A stretch of DNA of 34,501 nt from Flammula alnicola (GCA_015499995.1 JADNRV010000441.1:1-34501), one strand, 5' to 3'. Numbered from the stretch's first letter, positions 21,728-33,500 are shown. Notes: generated by a model from the letters alone, not told the origin. A program made the numbers and translations.

Positions 21728-24252
21728 ATGTGCGGGATATTTGTTTCTGTTCGGTTCTCAACACCTGCAAATGCTTCTCTCGATGTGGATCAGGAATTCA
21801 CATCGCTATCTCTTGAACTCCAAAGAGTGAATGCCGCTCGAGGTGACTTCCTAACATCTAAATGCCATCCTCGAAGTTAATTCAGCCATGTCGGTATCAG
21901 GTCCTGACGCGCAAAACACGCATGCCTTGTCTCTTCTTTCCAGTCCACCTCCCGCGTTGTCAATTTCCTCCGATTCTGCTTCATCCATCTCGAGCGAGGA
22001 CGTCTCACGTTCCTTGGATGCTGTCTTTTACGCATCTGAATTACGTTTGCGAGGAGATTCGCCCATCGTCCAGCCTCATGTGAGGAATGGGAACGTGCTT
22101 TGCTGGAATGGGGAGGTACTTTTCCCCCTCTAATTGCAGTCAAAGGACTTGTAACTTATTTGCTGTAGATTTTTGAAGGGATTGAAGTTGGTCCTTCCCT
22201 ATTTCGCTATCGCTTAGAAATCCATGGACTCAACGACCTATATAGATCTCGTCTCATGAAAATGACGGATCCAAACTTTTCGATCTGCTCTGCTCTATCA
22301 AGACGCCAGAAGGAATCCGCGATGTCTTTTGCAGTATCGAGGGTCCGTAAGTGCGCCTTTGTCTACCGTTAAAAGCTGCCATACCAATCGTTCCAAATCA
22401 GATATGCATTCGCGTTCTATCATGTCAGTCGTTGATTAACTACGACTACTCGAAAATATGCTGAAGCAACAGAACTACAGGAATCTTCTCAACGTTTATA
22501 TTTTGGTCGGGATCCACTTGGACGCAGATCTCTGCTGATCCATAAACCTCGCAAAGAATTGCCGTATCTGCTCTTGTCTTCGGTATCTGCTGGTGCCAAT
22601 CCCGCTTATGACTTCGCGGAGATATCTACTGAGCACATATACAGCCTCGACCTTGGACTTTTGAAAAATTCTTCGGATGTAAGATTGCATTCTCCGAGGT
22701 TCTTCTTGCATTGGCTGAAGTTCTAGCAGATTACGACCGGTTACTGTCAATTTCTGGAGGAAATGTCTAGAGCGTCGGCTATACCCAATTCTATGCATTC
22801 ATTTGTAAGCTCGTCTTTTCACTGTGAATGCAGTCCAAATGACGAATCTCCCAGGCAGAACCAGACAAAGTCAACTCCACGATACCATTAGACGATGTTC
22901 CCCTTGTGGAATCGCTTGACAATATTCCTGAACACCTTTCGCAGGCTTTGGATGACTTCATTTTCCATCTAGACAAGAGTGTCATGCTCCAAGTACGTGA
23001 CATTCCTCGTTCTTCGTGAGTTTTTGTCATGTCTCGTGCATCACCTTTCATTTAACGATCGGTAGCCTGACGAAGGGGAAAGCAAGGCTAGCGGTTCTTT
23101 TTAGTGGAGGGATTGACTCGTCGATCATCACTTTCCTGGCCCACAAGTAACTCAATTTTATGATCCTAGTGACGCATAGACTTATGTATATTGCTCTAAC
23201 AGGCACGTACCATTGGAGGAACCTATCGACCTACTCAATGTGGCGTTTGAAAATCCGCGCAAAATCAGAATCCAAAAGGAAGGAAATGTTGGCGGTGTCT
23301 CTAAGCGCGTTCGGAAAGCCCAGACACATCTTAAAGAGACAAAAACAGAGGAAGCAAGGGTCCCGTATATGGTTCCGGACAGGATCACAGGTATGCTAGA
23401 GGTTGAAGAACTACGTCGAATTTGTCCAGGACGGGTTTGGAATTTTGCAAGGATATTTCTTTTTTTCTTTCTTCTCTCGCTAATGATGTTTCTAGGTGGA
23501 AGTAAACGTCCCATATATCGTAGGTCGACGTACATGTTAACATTTGTTCTTCGTCTTAACATTTCATCTAGGAATGTCTAGCCGCCCGTCCGGTGGTCGA
23601 GTCACTCATGTCTCCTGGACGAACGGTGATGGATCTGGTGGGTTTTCCAAATCTTTGTCACAAAATATATCCCGAATCCAGAAATAGAGTCTTGCCTTGG
23701 CGTTATATTTTGCTTCCCGAGGACAAGGTCAAATCCGAAAGACCCCCGAATCAGTTCCAAAGTCATATACCAGTGAAGCTAGAGTCCTACTTAACGGTCT
23801 CGGGTCCGATGAACTCCTCGGCGGGTATGGGCGCCACCGTTCAGTTTACAATACCGGGGGTTGGGCAGCTGCCATTACGGAAGTAAGTAGATGTTTGAAC
23901 CAAAATTTGCTGTCTTGGTTTTGCTAACGAACGTTCATAGCTACAACAAGAAATAGACCGAATCCCAAACAGAAATCTCGGCCGAGACGACCGCGTTATT
24001 TCTTCCCATGGAAAAGAAACCCGCCATCCTTTCCTCTCATTATCCCTGGTGTCGTTTCTGGCTTCATTACCAGTGCATTTCAAAATGGACCCTCGGTTGG
24101 AAATTAGTATTGGCGATAAGATGTTACTAAGGCTGGCTGCCCGAAAACTTGGACTTGTTGAAGCAAGTAGTAGGAAAAAACGTGCCATGCAATTTGGAAG
24201 CCATTCAGCACGAATGGATGGAGAAAGGCGAGGTGATGTTGACTTGGAATAG
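21728..24252 (+). CDS. Asparagine synthetase domain-containing protein (ASNSD1-like)
   Basis: It begins MCGIFVSVRF, so Cys2 is placed as in class-II glutamine amidotransferases. Exons 21728-21842 and 21901-22115 join in frame to give NAARGPDAQNTH, then WNGEIFEG, ENDGSKLFDLL and LYFGRDPLGRRSLL. The C-terminal synthetase-like domain has the ATP-binding PP-loop LAVLFSGGIDSS, then EEPIDLLNVAFENPRK, a partner block VEVNVPYI plus ARPVVESLMSPGRTVMDLSL, and YFASRGQG and LLNGLGSDELLGGYGRHR, followed by KMLLRLAARKLGL. This is the pattern of the ASNSD1 family rather than housekeeping asparagine synthetase, whose C-terminal domain differs. No substrate is firmly established for this family. Splicing between about 22680 and 22852 is unresolved: the whole stretch may be intron, or may hold a short exon reading FLEEMSRAS. 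Ends at 24252. Confidence 0.88.
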
Positions 24253-24539
24253 ATGTTGTAAGTAAAGGTGTAAATAGAATACGTAAATAAGGCCCCATCA
24301 TGAGGGAAATGACGCGTTACTCTTGAGCAGAATCATTTGTTGATTGAGGATGCGCTTCCTAGTTCCAGCGAGTCGTTCAGCGACTGACGCGATTGCCCGT
24401 TATGGAATTGGAGCCGCGTCAGCGTCCGGCTTACCAAATCAGTCTCCGTGAGAATCATTTGCGAACGGCAGTGTTTCCTTGCTTGGATCCTACGGTCAGA
24501 ACATACTTCAGCTCTTGCTGACCTTGTTAGCTCAAAAAA

Positions 24540-25725
24540 ATGGCCTTTTCACCGAACGCAGGAAAATTCCTGAGTAAGTATCCCATTTCCAAGGTTTACC
24601 AAATTGCTGAAGGTCAAATGCTTTCTTCCGTCAGTTCCTTTGGCCCTTGCAATTACTGCTGTCCAGGCCAGTATCTATGATGTACCCGGTGGCTATCGGG
24701 CGGTTATGTTCGACAGGTTCTCGGGAGTGAAGGACAAGGTATGAGCCCATCTGAATAACTTCGTAATTAGTCTAATTTGTGCATTTTCAGGCGACTGGCG
24801 AGGGTACCCATCTGCTGGTACCTTGGTTGCAGCGTGCTATTTTGTATGACTGCCGCATCAAACCTCGAGTCTGTCCATTTTCTATCCTCCTAGATGGCTT
24901 TCTTACCTTGTCCTAGAATATTTCGACGACTACTGGATCAAAGGACATGCAAATGGTTTCCATTACCCTTCGAGTTATGTCCCGCCCCGACGTCGACCAT
25001 TTGTCGAAGATCTATCAGAGCTTGGGCTTGGATTATGACGAGAGGGTCCTACCCTCTATTGGAAATGAGGTGTTGAAGAGCATTGTCGCTCAGTTTGATG
25101 CTGCCGAACTTATCACCCAACGTGAAGTAGTGAGTAAGAGAGTATTGGCATGAAAAGTGTGTTGACTCACGTTGCGAAGGTATCCTCCCGTATACGCGCC
25201 GACCTCCTGCAACGTGCAGGTGAATTTAATATCAAGCTGGAGGATGTTTCAATCACCCATCTTACTTTCGGAAAGGTGAGTTTCGGTTCAGTTCAGTTGG
25301 AAAGTATATTAATAATCCTGCAATAGGAATTCACCCAAGCTGTGGAAGCGAAGCAAATTGCCCAGCAAGGTGTGTAACCTGTATAAAGTATCTTAGCTCA
25401 TTTCTAATGGGGCTTTAGATGCTGAACGTGCCAAGTTCATTGTCGAGAAGGTGCGATGAGCATCAACACAACAGTACACTAAATCTTATATGTTTTTCTG
25501 CAGGCGGACCAAGAACGACAGGCAGCAGTCATCCGGGCCGAGGGAGAAGCAGAAGCAGCATTAACTATTTCTCGAGCTCTAGAAAAAGCTGGCGACGCGT
25601 TCGTGGCCCTTCGAAAAATCGAAGCCAGCAAAGCTATTGTGCAATCTCTGTCCGCCAGCCCTAACGTTACATATATTCCAAGTGGGAGCGGCAACGTGTT
25701 ACTGAACGTATCACCGCAGAAGTAG
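24540..25725 (+). CDS. phb1: Prohibitin 1 (mitochondrial inner-membrane PHB complex)
   Basis: A subunit of the ring-shaped PHB1-PHB2 complex, which acts as scaffold for inner-membrane proteins and m-AAA protease. The N-terminus [20 protein letters not shown] is a short leader plus a hydrophobic anchor. The SPFH/PHB domain follows: [99 protein letters not shown] and [20 protein letters not shown]. The C-terminal coiled coil reads [20 protein letters not shown]. It ends LLNVSPQK, with ATG at 24540 and TAG at 25723-25725. All junctions I followed ([39 protein letters not shown]) are GT-AG and keep frame. Length is normal for the family, about 270-280 residues. Confidence 0.95.
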
Positions 25726-26079
25726 GTGTTAACAGAGTAGTAGCATTATGTAGTTCAATCGCGGCGAAGAATGGAAAGGATGTGTTTGATCGATGATGTA
25801 CGTTTTGAGTGATAAAAAAACTCCCACGGAGTCAATTCGTCCTTGCTCTTGACTGCCATCGAGTCTCTCTGTATCTCGTCTTCCTTTTCTCTTTTCCTCT
25901 CCTCTGTCTCCTCTGTCTCTCGTCTCTCGTCTCTTTCCTCTCTTGTGACGGACTTGTCTATCGTATACAGTCTCCAATTTCCTGTCTTTTGTATGCCTCG
26001 TATTCCGAACCCGTATTTTTTGTCCAATTACTGACTTGGCATGTTTCAGGTCTCATTTTCCTTCATCTTTTTTTAAATC
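25726..26079 (+). promoter_or_regulatory. Intergenic region / 5' leader of the RRM gene with a long pyrimidine tract
   Basis: No gene. From 25863 to about 25946 the + strand is almost pure C/T, with tandem ctctgtctc and tcgtctc words. A second pyrimidine run (cttcatctttttt) lies just before the ATG at 26080. Such tracts are typical of basidiomycete core promoters and 5' leaders. Confidence 0.6.
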
Positions 26080-27633
26080 ATGAATCCAATGGGCATGGGC
26101 AGTGTCGCTGAAGCTCCGGTTCGTCAATGTCCTCTTATCTCTTCATATCCCTCGCTGATCAATGTCATCTGCTCACTGCTCATATCACATGCTCTGCTTG
26201 CGTTTCTGTTGTACATCTTCATACAGAGGCGGGCTCATCTTTACGTCGGGAACTTGAGTCCTCGTGTGACAGAGTACATGTTGACAGAGATTTTCGCTGT
26301 CGCCGGACCCGTCCAACACGTCAAAATAATCCCAGACAGAAACTACCAACATGGTGGTCTCAACTACGGCTTTGTGGAATACATGGACATGCGTGCCGCA
26401 GAGACGGCTCTCCAAACCTTGAATGGCCGCAAAATATTTGATACCGAAATTCGAGTTAATTGGGCATATCAAGGCCAACAAAATAAAGAGGATACGACAG
26501 GTCACTACCACGTCTTCGTTGGAGATCTCAGCCCTGAAGTCAACGACGAGGTCTTAGCAAAGGCTTTCAGTGCGTTTGGAACGATGTCGGATGCTCGTGT
26601 AATGTGGGACATGAACTCCGGCAAATCTCGTGGCTACGGTTTCCTTGCTTTCCGAGACAAAACGGACGCAGAACAAGCTATTGCTACGATGAATGGAGAA
26701 TGGCTGGGCTCTCGGGCTATCCGCGTCAACTGGGCTAACCAGAAAACACAAGGTGCTCCGCCAGGTAGTGCATCACCTCACCAATCGAGTGGTCCCATCG
26801 GCGGTGCTGGCGGCGCGCCTGCCCCAATCAACTTCCAAGGTGGCCCTCTGTCATATGAATCTGTCGTCCAACAAACCCCTGCATACAACTCCACGGTCTA
26901 TGTCGGAAACCTGGTTCCATACTGCACACAAGCCGACCTTATCCCGCTGTTCCAATCCATCGGTTATCTTTCTGAAATCCGCATGCAGGCCGACCGCGGT
27001 TTCGCCTTCGTCAAGTTGGACACCCACGAGCATGCGGCGATGGCCATTGTTCAATTACAAGGACAAATGGTTCACGGACGACCCATCAAATGCAGCTGGG
27101 GTAAAGATCGAGCTGATGGCGGGGCTACTCAGCCAAACCCCGTTAGTCCGACTGCTGCGGCTACACCGTACGGCAATATGGTATGCAATAAAAACTATGG
27201 GCCCAGATCACAGAACTGAATTCTAGCTTTTAGCCTATGTATGGTATGCCTCAACCAGCCAGCTACGGTCAATACGGTTTCGGAGGTTACGCAGGATTCC
27301 CAGGTCAAGCAGCCGCAGCGCCAGGAGCAGCAGGTCCTGGTTCTCCAGGCATGCCACAGGCCACTAATGTTGGCGCGGCTGGCTTGGGTCTCAATGTTGG
27401 AGCCCAGCAACCCGGTGCAGATCTCAACGCGGCTGCAGGTGCTCAACCCGGACAGCCTCAGTGGGGCGCTTCGGACCCCAATTATTACTCAAACTATTGG
27501 GGAGGTGAGCCTATATGATTAACATGCTGTAAGTATGTTGATTAACTTTATCTAAACAGGCTACTATGGACAGCAAGCTGCCACCGCTCAACAACAGACT
27601 GGAGGCGATACACAAATGCAAGGACCAGCATAG
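26080..27633 (+). CDS. pub1: Three-RRM RNA-binding protein, Pub1/TIA-1 family
   Basis: Probable poly(U)/AU-rich-RNA-binding protein affecting mRNA stability, splicing or stress granules. Exons are 26080-26118, 26227-27180, 27234-27504 and 27560-27633. RRM1 has RNP2 LYVGNL and RNP1 LNYGFVEYM. RRM2 has VFVGDL and SRGYGFLAF. RRM3 has VYVGNL and the shorter DRGFAFVKL. The three RRMs in this spacing, RRM2 ending AIRVNWANQK and RRM3 ending IKCSWGKDR, match the Pub1/TIA-1 arrangement. The C-terminal tail is rich in Gln, Gly, Ala, Pro and Tyr (YGQYGFGGYAGFPGQ) and is a low-complexity, prion-like region. The first intron (26119-26226, 108 nt) is a stop-free multiple of three, so an unspliced reading adds a false hydrophobic stretch. 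Pyrimidine tracts flank the gene on both sides. Confidence 0.88.
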
Positions 27634-28021
27634 AGAAAAGGAGGGATAGGATCTCTCCAAAATTCTCCTCAGCTCGTGAATTATGAAGTATTGGCGTATC
27701 CACTTCTTTCTCTTTCTCTTCGCCACTTAACCTCTTTTTCCTGGTCACTATTTTTTTCGCCTTCCTCAAGCTTCAATCCCTCTTCTATTACTTCTTCTTC
27801 ATCCGCCTCCCTTCTTGATGCTGCTGTTCTTTATTTTCACTCCTCTTTCGTACGAGATGATTATAAAAGTCTGATCTTGTAATCAAATTAACCGACTAAC
27901 ATGTTCAAGCGACACTAGGAGTAGAAGATTGAAGGTTTGTCAATAGAATATCAGATTGAATGAGGGTATATAAAGAGATTGAAGGAGTGGTAAATATGGA
28001 CTCGAATGGGTAAGAAATGTG
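27634..28021. other. Convergent 3' region, RRM gene and atg16
   Basis: Both flanking genes end here. The first 230 bp on the + strand are T/C-rich (ctttctctttctcttcg, cctctttttcctgg), fitting a 3' UTR of the RRM gene. The remainder repeats gattgaagg words around 27926-27988. No gene seen. Confidence 0.5.
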
Positions 28022-29031
28022 TTACTCTGGGTCATCCACCATCAACCATTCGGTGTCAGATTCAATGCCTGCGACGCTGGAGACAGAGCTCCATTCTTCA
28101 TCGTCGCTGCTGGAGGGTCCGGATTTGTGGAGTCTTTTCCCGACACCGATGTTGAACGGCTAGAGGCGCCTGGGTTTGATGCTGGTACTTCGTTTCCCGA
28201 ACCGTCCCTCCACGATAGCACCGTGTCGTGCCTTGAGCGCATGTTCTCGTAAAATTCGTTGGCTTCATTCATTCTGTTCGCTTCTACTTGTTTAGCATCA
28301 AGCCAGCGCTGCAAGAGTTTGGCGTTGTCTTTCGCAAGGGTTTGATTTCGTTCTTCAACTTGAGTGAGCTCCAACAAGGATGTACTGATTTCATCGTGGA
28401 GAATCTAATTGAGAGGTTTTATAGAATGAGTTCGAGGTGGCTCCCATGTTGTACAATATTTCTTACCTGCACAGTCCTATCTTTTTCTGCCATAAGCTCC
28501 GCATGCTGGTCGACCTTGCGTCGGAGGGATGTTATTTCGTCTCTTGCCTTTCTGAGATTCTCAGAGTCGATTCTAGATAATTCTTCCTTTTCTCGCAAGG
28601 TCTCATTCATGGATAAAAGACGTTGTGCATTTTGTCCTTGAGTTTTGTATAAATTGGCCAATTCATCACGCAAGGACGATATCTGTGTTTCGAGAGATGC
28701 GAGATAGGCTGCACGAACGGGATTGCTATTGCAATCGATGAGATGATATCAGGGGGTGCAAGTTATGAAGATGCTTACTCTTCGCCCGATCCTGAACTAT
28801 TGGGGTTTCCCTTGACACTCCCCACCGCTCGTAGCAGCGTTGCATTTCGCTCTTTCAGAAGCTTGGTCTGTTGGGCGAGTCTGCGGTCTTTGAAAACAAG
28901 GATGAGAGTGAGTGATATGTGAATGGTCTGGGTAGCTCACACTGCTCGATAATAGGAGCAAATGCGGACTCGGAGGTGTTTCTCTCTGCCAGCCGCAGTC
29001 TGAGAAGCTCTTGCCATGAGGGCTCGGCCAT
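28022..29031 (-). CDS. atg16: Autophagy-related protein Atg16
   Basis: Coiled-coil partner of the Atg12-Atg5 conjugate, which directs Atg8 lipidation to the growing autophagosome. The N-terminus MAEPSWQELLRLRLAERN is the short Atg5-binding helix, continuing FAPIIEQYRRLAQQTKLLKE. A long coiled coil follows (ASLETQISSLRDELANLYK, SRIDSENLRKARDEITSLRR, LLELTQVEERNQTLAKDNAK). It ends in the family's most conserved segment, LLQRWLDAKQVEANRMNEAN. Like other fungal Atg16 it lacks WD40 repeats. The junctions EQY/RRL, GEE-D/NPVRA and TVQ/ILHDE are GT-AG. The frame of the coiled coil stops at 28042. Reading one base back at the GGGAAAA at 28134-28140 gives instead an acidic tail (SSSDDEEWSSVSS, SDTEWLMVDDPE) ending at 28022. 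I include that tail in the coordinates as the likelier C-terminus. Confidence 0.88.
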
Positions 29032-29233
29032 TTGGGAAATAATGAAGCGTCGGAGGACCTTGTCAACACATCAACACTGACAGCGTCAGAGCACGCGGAG
29101 TTTAAACCTCCTAATTGGGACACTCTGACGCCTCTGAGGCTCTGACGCTGTTGAAGTTACACCAGACGACAGCCTCGCCCCACCGCAACCTCATATATTT
29201 CTCATATCTTCTCCCTAGTCTTATTCAAAGAGG
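29032..29233. promoter_or_regulatory. Shared divergent promoter, atg16 / ypt7, with repeated TGACGC elements
   Basis: 202 bp between the two start codons. It holds cagcgtcagag at 29081-29091, ctctgacgc at 29123-29131 and ctctgacgctg at 29140-29150; the first and last are an exact inverted pair. The shared core TGACG(C) resembles a bZIP half-site. Pyrimidine-rich sequence (ttctcatatcttctccctagtc) precedes ypt7. Confidence 0.6.
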
Positions 29234-30178
29234 ATGGGTCGCGTATTGCTCAAGGTCATCCGATGCACCCTTCTGTTATTGTCTGTCATATTGACCCTGC
29301 TACTCCTCTAGGTTATCATCCTCGGCGACAGTGGGTTAGTCGCTTGTGGTCTATCACTAACCGGACCCCTACTCACATCTATAACCAAAGCGTTGGAAAG
29401 ACCTCTCTCATGAACCAATACGTCAACAAGCGCTTCAGTAACCAGTACAAGGCGACTATCGGTGCCGACTTGTATGTTTCAGCTAACTTGGTGCAATTAC
29501 ACCGCTGACAGGCCAATATCTTAGTTTGACGAAGGAGGTTATGGTCGACGATCGACTTGTGACTATGCAGGTAAATTGTCTTCTCCCTCCGATAAATATT
29601 CGTCTTTCTTATCTTATAATAAACAGCTTTGGGACACCGCGGGTCAAGAGCGCTTCCAATCACTTGGTGTTGCATTCTATCGAGGTGCTGATTGTTGTGT
29701 TCTTGTCTACGACGTCAACAGCGCCAAATCGTTCGAGACTCTCGATAGCTGGCGTGATGAGTTCCTTATCCAGGCTAGTCCTCATGATCCCGAGAACTTC
29801 CCTTTCGTGGTGCTGGGTAACAAGATAGATGTGGAAGAAGGGAAGCGTCAGGTAGAAATTCGTACCTTACAGATATCTTCTTCTACATTTCTCATTTTCG
29901 TTTCACAGGTTACTCAGAAACGTGCTATGACTTGGTGTCAGTCGAAAGGCAACATTCCATATTTCGAAACCTCTGCCAAGGAAGCTATCAACGTGGAGCA
30001 GGCTTTCCAGACTATTGCTAAGAATGCCTTGCAACAAGAAGCCGAGGAGCAATTGTTAGTACTATCGCTACCTCCTTTGTCTCCCATCTGTACTTAACGA
30101 CTATCCAGATATGTTGATTACCCCGACCCCATCCAGCTTGATTCAGAGAGCTCGCAAAGCTATGGTTGCAATTGTTAA
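29234..30178 (+). CDS. ypt7: Rab7-family small GTPase Ypt7
   Basis: GTPase of late endosomes and vacuoles, required for vacuole fusion, endosome maturation and autophagosome-vacuole fusion. Exon 1 is 21 coding nt (MGRVLLK) and exon 2 only 23 nt (29312-29334). Together with exon 3 they give the P-loop GDSGVGKTS. The switch I/effector region reads [20 protein letters not shown], characteristic of Rab7. Switch II is [20 protein letters not shown]. The guanine-binding motifs are NKID and [18 protein letters not shown]. The C-terminus YGCNC carries the CxC motif for double geranylgeranylation. About 205 residues, normal for the family. Every splice junction followed keeps frame. Confidence 0.96.
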
Positions 30179-30575
30179 TGTCTCTCTTCACTAGCCCCCT
30201 AGTATGGTACTATTGCTTACCTTTCATATATCTCGTAGCACACGTTTTCTCTTCCCGAGCTTCATACAATCTAGGACTTGATACATTTTGGTGTTTCAAC
30301 AATCTTGAAACCTACCGTTTCTTCACGTCATGCTCATTAAATCTTGTTTAATTCGTTATCGAGTTAGTATACCCCTTCAAGCAAGCTTCAAGTTGAAAGC
30401 CAATGAAATGCACTTTATGTAATTCGCGGCGCGTATAACCGAGGGAATCAATTACAGTTATCTTTCTTTAGTTCGACTATAATTATTACCATTACCATTT
30501 GCTCGACTTCAACCAATTCAAATCCCTAGTGGTTTCTCCCAAGACGATTGCGTAGGGTGTTCCAGGACCATTTCA
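30179..30575. other. Intergenic region, ypt7 to the chromodomain gene
   Basis: About 400 bp, T-rich near ypt7 (3' UTR) and AT-rich towards 30500. No coding region recognised. Confidence 0.5.
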
Positions 30576-33500
30576 ATGGGGAAAAGTCGCAAAACGAAAC
30601 GCGCCAAGACCCCTGAAGAGGTCTACCACGTAGGTATGTTGGAAATGATCATGATAGCCCAAAACGATCGTATTTATTCAACCATTCGACGCAGAGGTTG
30701 TAACTAAAGCACACGTCGTTCCCGCAGACTCCGATGACGAAACGGATGCTGCAAAATGGGTAAAAGCCATCATGCACCTTTATAATCTACATGTCTCTAT
30801 GGCTAATTTGAGTCACTCTTCCAGGAATATTTTGTCAAGGTCATTGCATTTTGCTGATTAAACCTTCCATCTCATTGACCTCTCCTCTTAGTGGGCAGGC
30901 TATGAGTCCGATGCCAATAGGTGCGCACTCCTCATATTTCTTTCGGAGATGATTCATTTACTCTTTCTTTGAAGCTGGGAACCAGAATCAAATCTAGAAG
31001 GGTGTAAGAGACTCTTGTCGAGTTTTTGGGAGCATGTTGGTCTAGATAACAGGGATTATTTGGCGGGATATGAAGTAAAGGCGTCGAAGGATTGGATTGG
31101 TGGGGTATCTTTACCTGCTCGCCAACACGCATATGCTCACACGATTGTATCAGAGAAGGAGAAGGCATTTTTCGCCAAAGAATATCGCTCCGCTCAAGAA
31201 GAAATAAAGCGCCAGCAGAAGGAACAACGCAAACAATCCAAAAAGGTGAGTGGGAACTGACTTACCATGCAATCACCCGTTGAACTCTGTTCAGCCCAAG
31301 AAAGAAAAGGGGAAAGGCACACCCTCTCAAGAACCGTCATCTGTTCCAGAAAAAGAGGCCTCTAGCTCGAAAACCCAGAAGTCTGTGCCGGTGAGCATTG
31401 CTGCTGTTGCTCGACCAGTTATTTTGTACTTAATTTCCTTCAAATAGAAAGACAATGAACCCGAACGGGGTTCGTCATCTGAGGAGGATCGTCCTTTGAA
31501 GTACTCCAAGAAGAAACCACCTCCACAGGAAGCCCAGCAATCTCTCAGCATCACAATTCCTGGTGGCACTATAAAGAAGAGAAAGCTGGTAGTCTCGTCA
31601 TCTTCTGATGAGGTGTGTAGCTTCGATGTTTGATCGACCTCCATTTTAAAATCTTTCTTTAGGAACCACTTCAGAGCCTCCGGCCCACTAAAGTCGCTAA
31701 AACAAAGGAGGTAGACCGAGGCACCAAAGAAATTGTTGTACGTCATGTCTTCCTTGTATATCTATATGATGGTTGTCTAATATTCTGTAGGAAATACCGT
31801 CTTCACCGGAGCAGTCACCCACATCTCTCTTTTCTGTGCCCTCATCGCCAGATGTAGCCCTTGCCAACAAGGAGCCACAAAAGAAGTCTACATTCAATAC
31901 CGGCAAAGATAAAGCATTGCCTTCTATTAAAATAATGCGTCGGTCAAACAATCCACAAGCAAAGATAGCTGATATGGCTCCATCAGAAATACCATCTAGC
32001 AGCGGGATATCGACAAAACAGCGTCTTGCGCAAGGGGCACTCGCCCCAACTTTGCCAAAACAAATGCCAGCTACAATACCGAAGCCACCACCAAAGCCAC
32101 TCCCGACTCGAACGCCAAGCACCAGCCTCATGGGTCTTTCGTTCAAGAAGAAATCCATCCCTCCGTTGGCTATGCCAACCGGATCTGCCAGCCGACCAGA
32201 GGGTACGCCCACCTCGTCGTTCCAATCACCCCTTTACGAGCCTACTTTGGCTTCGTTGAATTCTCCGGCGATTCTATCTCCACAAATACAAGATTCTTTT
32301 TTTACAAGTAGCCCCGACACCAGTTTCTCAGGCCCAAGTCAAAACACCGTTCGCAAGAGGCCATCTGTGTCAGAACCCACAATGTTTGTTTTGTTCGTCG
32401 ATATTGTAATTTGCGCAGGCTAATAGCATATGTTTCCAGATCACCTGCGTTGATTTCTCAATTCTCACCTATGGCCGAAGCAGAGACGTTTTTACGAAGT
32501 ATTATGCCACCAAGGTAATTCATTCGGTTGCTCTTGTTTCTTGACTTTACTTAGCTTCTTCGGCAGCTTGGCTGCTCCCATGGAGTACGTAATGTGAACT
32601 TGATTGTGGCACTTAAATCATTCTAACTTGCTGTAGGAGTGAACCAGAACACCCTGTGGAATTAGCACCTCCAAAACCAATACAGTCTAAGGTGGCATTA
32701 CCTGGGAGGTAATCCTCATCCTTCATTCCAATATAGAATTGTTTTGACCGAAGTCGGTACAATAGGATTCACAAAATGTGGAAATGGACCGGACCATTGT
32801 TCCTTAACTCGACAGAAAATGCTCTCTGCAACGTCAAGATCCACAATCTGACGAAGGATCAATCACTGCGGTATTCTATAGTTTTTCAGAGTGTGGAACG
32901 AATGGAAGTTTTGTCCATGTATGATAATGCCGACCTACGCGCCATGTTGTCCGTATTCCGGAAGCCACCACAATTAGGACTATTAAGTCCAGATGAAGAG
33001 AAGGACGCACAGTCCTTCAATCTACTTATTCGATATATGGAGAAGTCGCAAAAGGTGACGAAATGGCATGCATATCTTGGAACTTCTGCTAAAACTTTTT
33101 GATAGGTTTTCTTGGTACCGATTATTCTTGACGACAACATAATTGGTCAAGTTGTATTCTTTCCTTACTTATATCATATGGTCTTGGACATCGAAGTGCC
33201 TCGCGATCTATCCGAACGAGGACACCTTGTCACTGCAATCTTGCCGTATGCCCTATCTCCAGCACAGCTAAAGCAAGAATCTCAGGTACTCACACGCGAG
33301 CTTGGCCCACCCTTGCAGCCGATGTTGGAGCTTGGTCAATGGGATCGTTCATTGCGAACGAGTCCTCATTATCATCATGCATTACGAGTTCTTGGGTTTC
33401 CGGAAGATCTCCACAAATACGTCGGCGATCAGGTACATTCGCATCCCTACTGCATATGGTCAGGAAGAGAATCGAAGAGTACCCAACCTGGAGCAAGAGA

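Noticed and set aside
31697..32212. 171-residue minus-strand open frame
   Set aside because: It lies opposite the Ser/Pro-rich linker of the chromodomain gene and has no recognisable motif.
33432..33462. Apparent 31-nt intron (gtacattcg...ggtcag) in the chromodomain gene
   Set aside because: It is too short for splicing, and the reading without it hits a stop soon after; reading through keeps a good frame into ARVVFVHVG.
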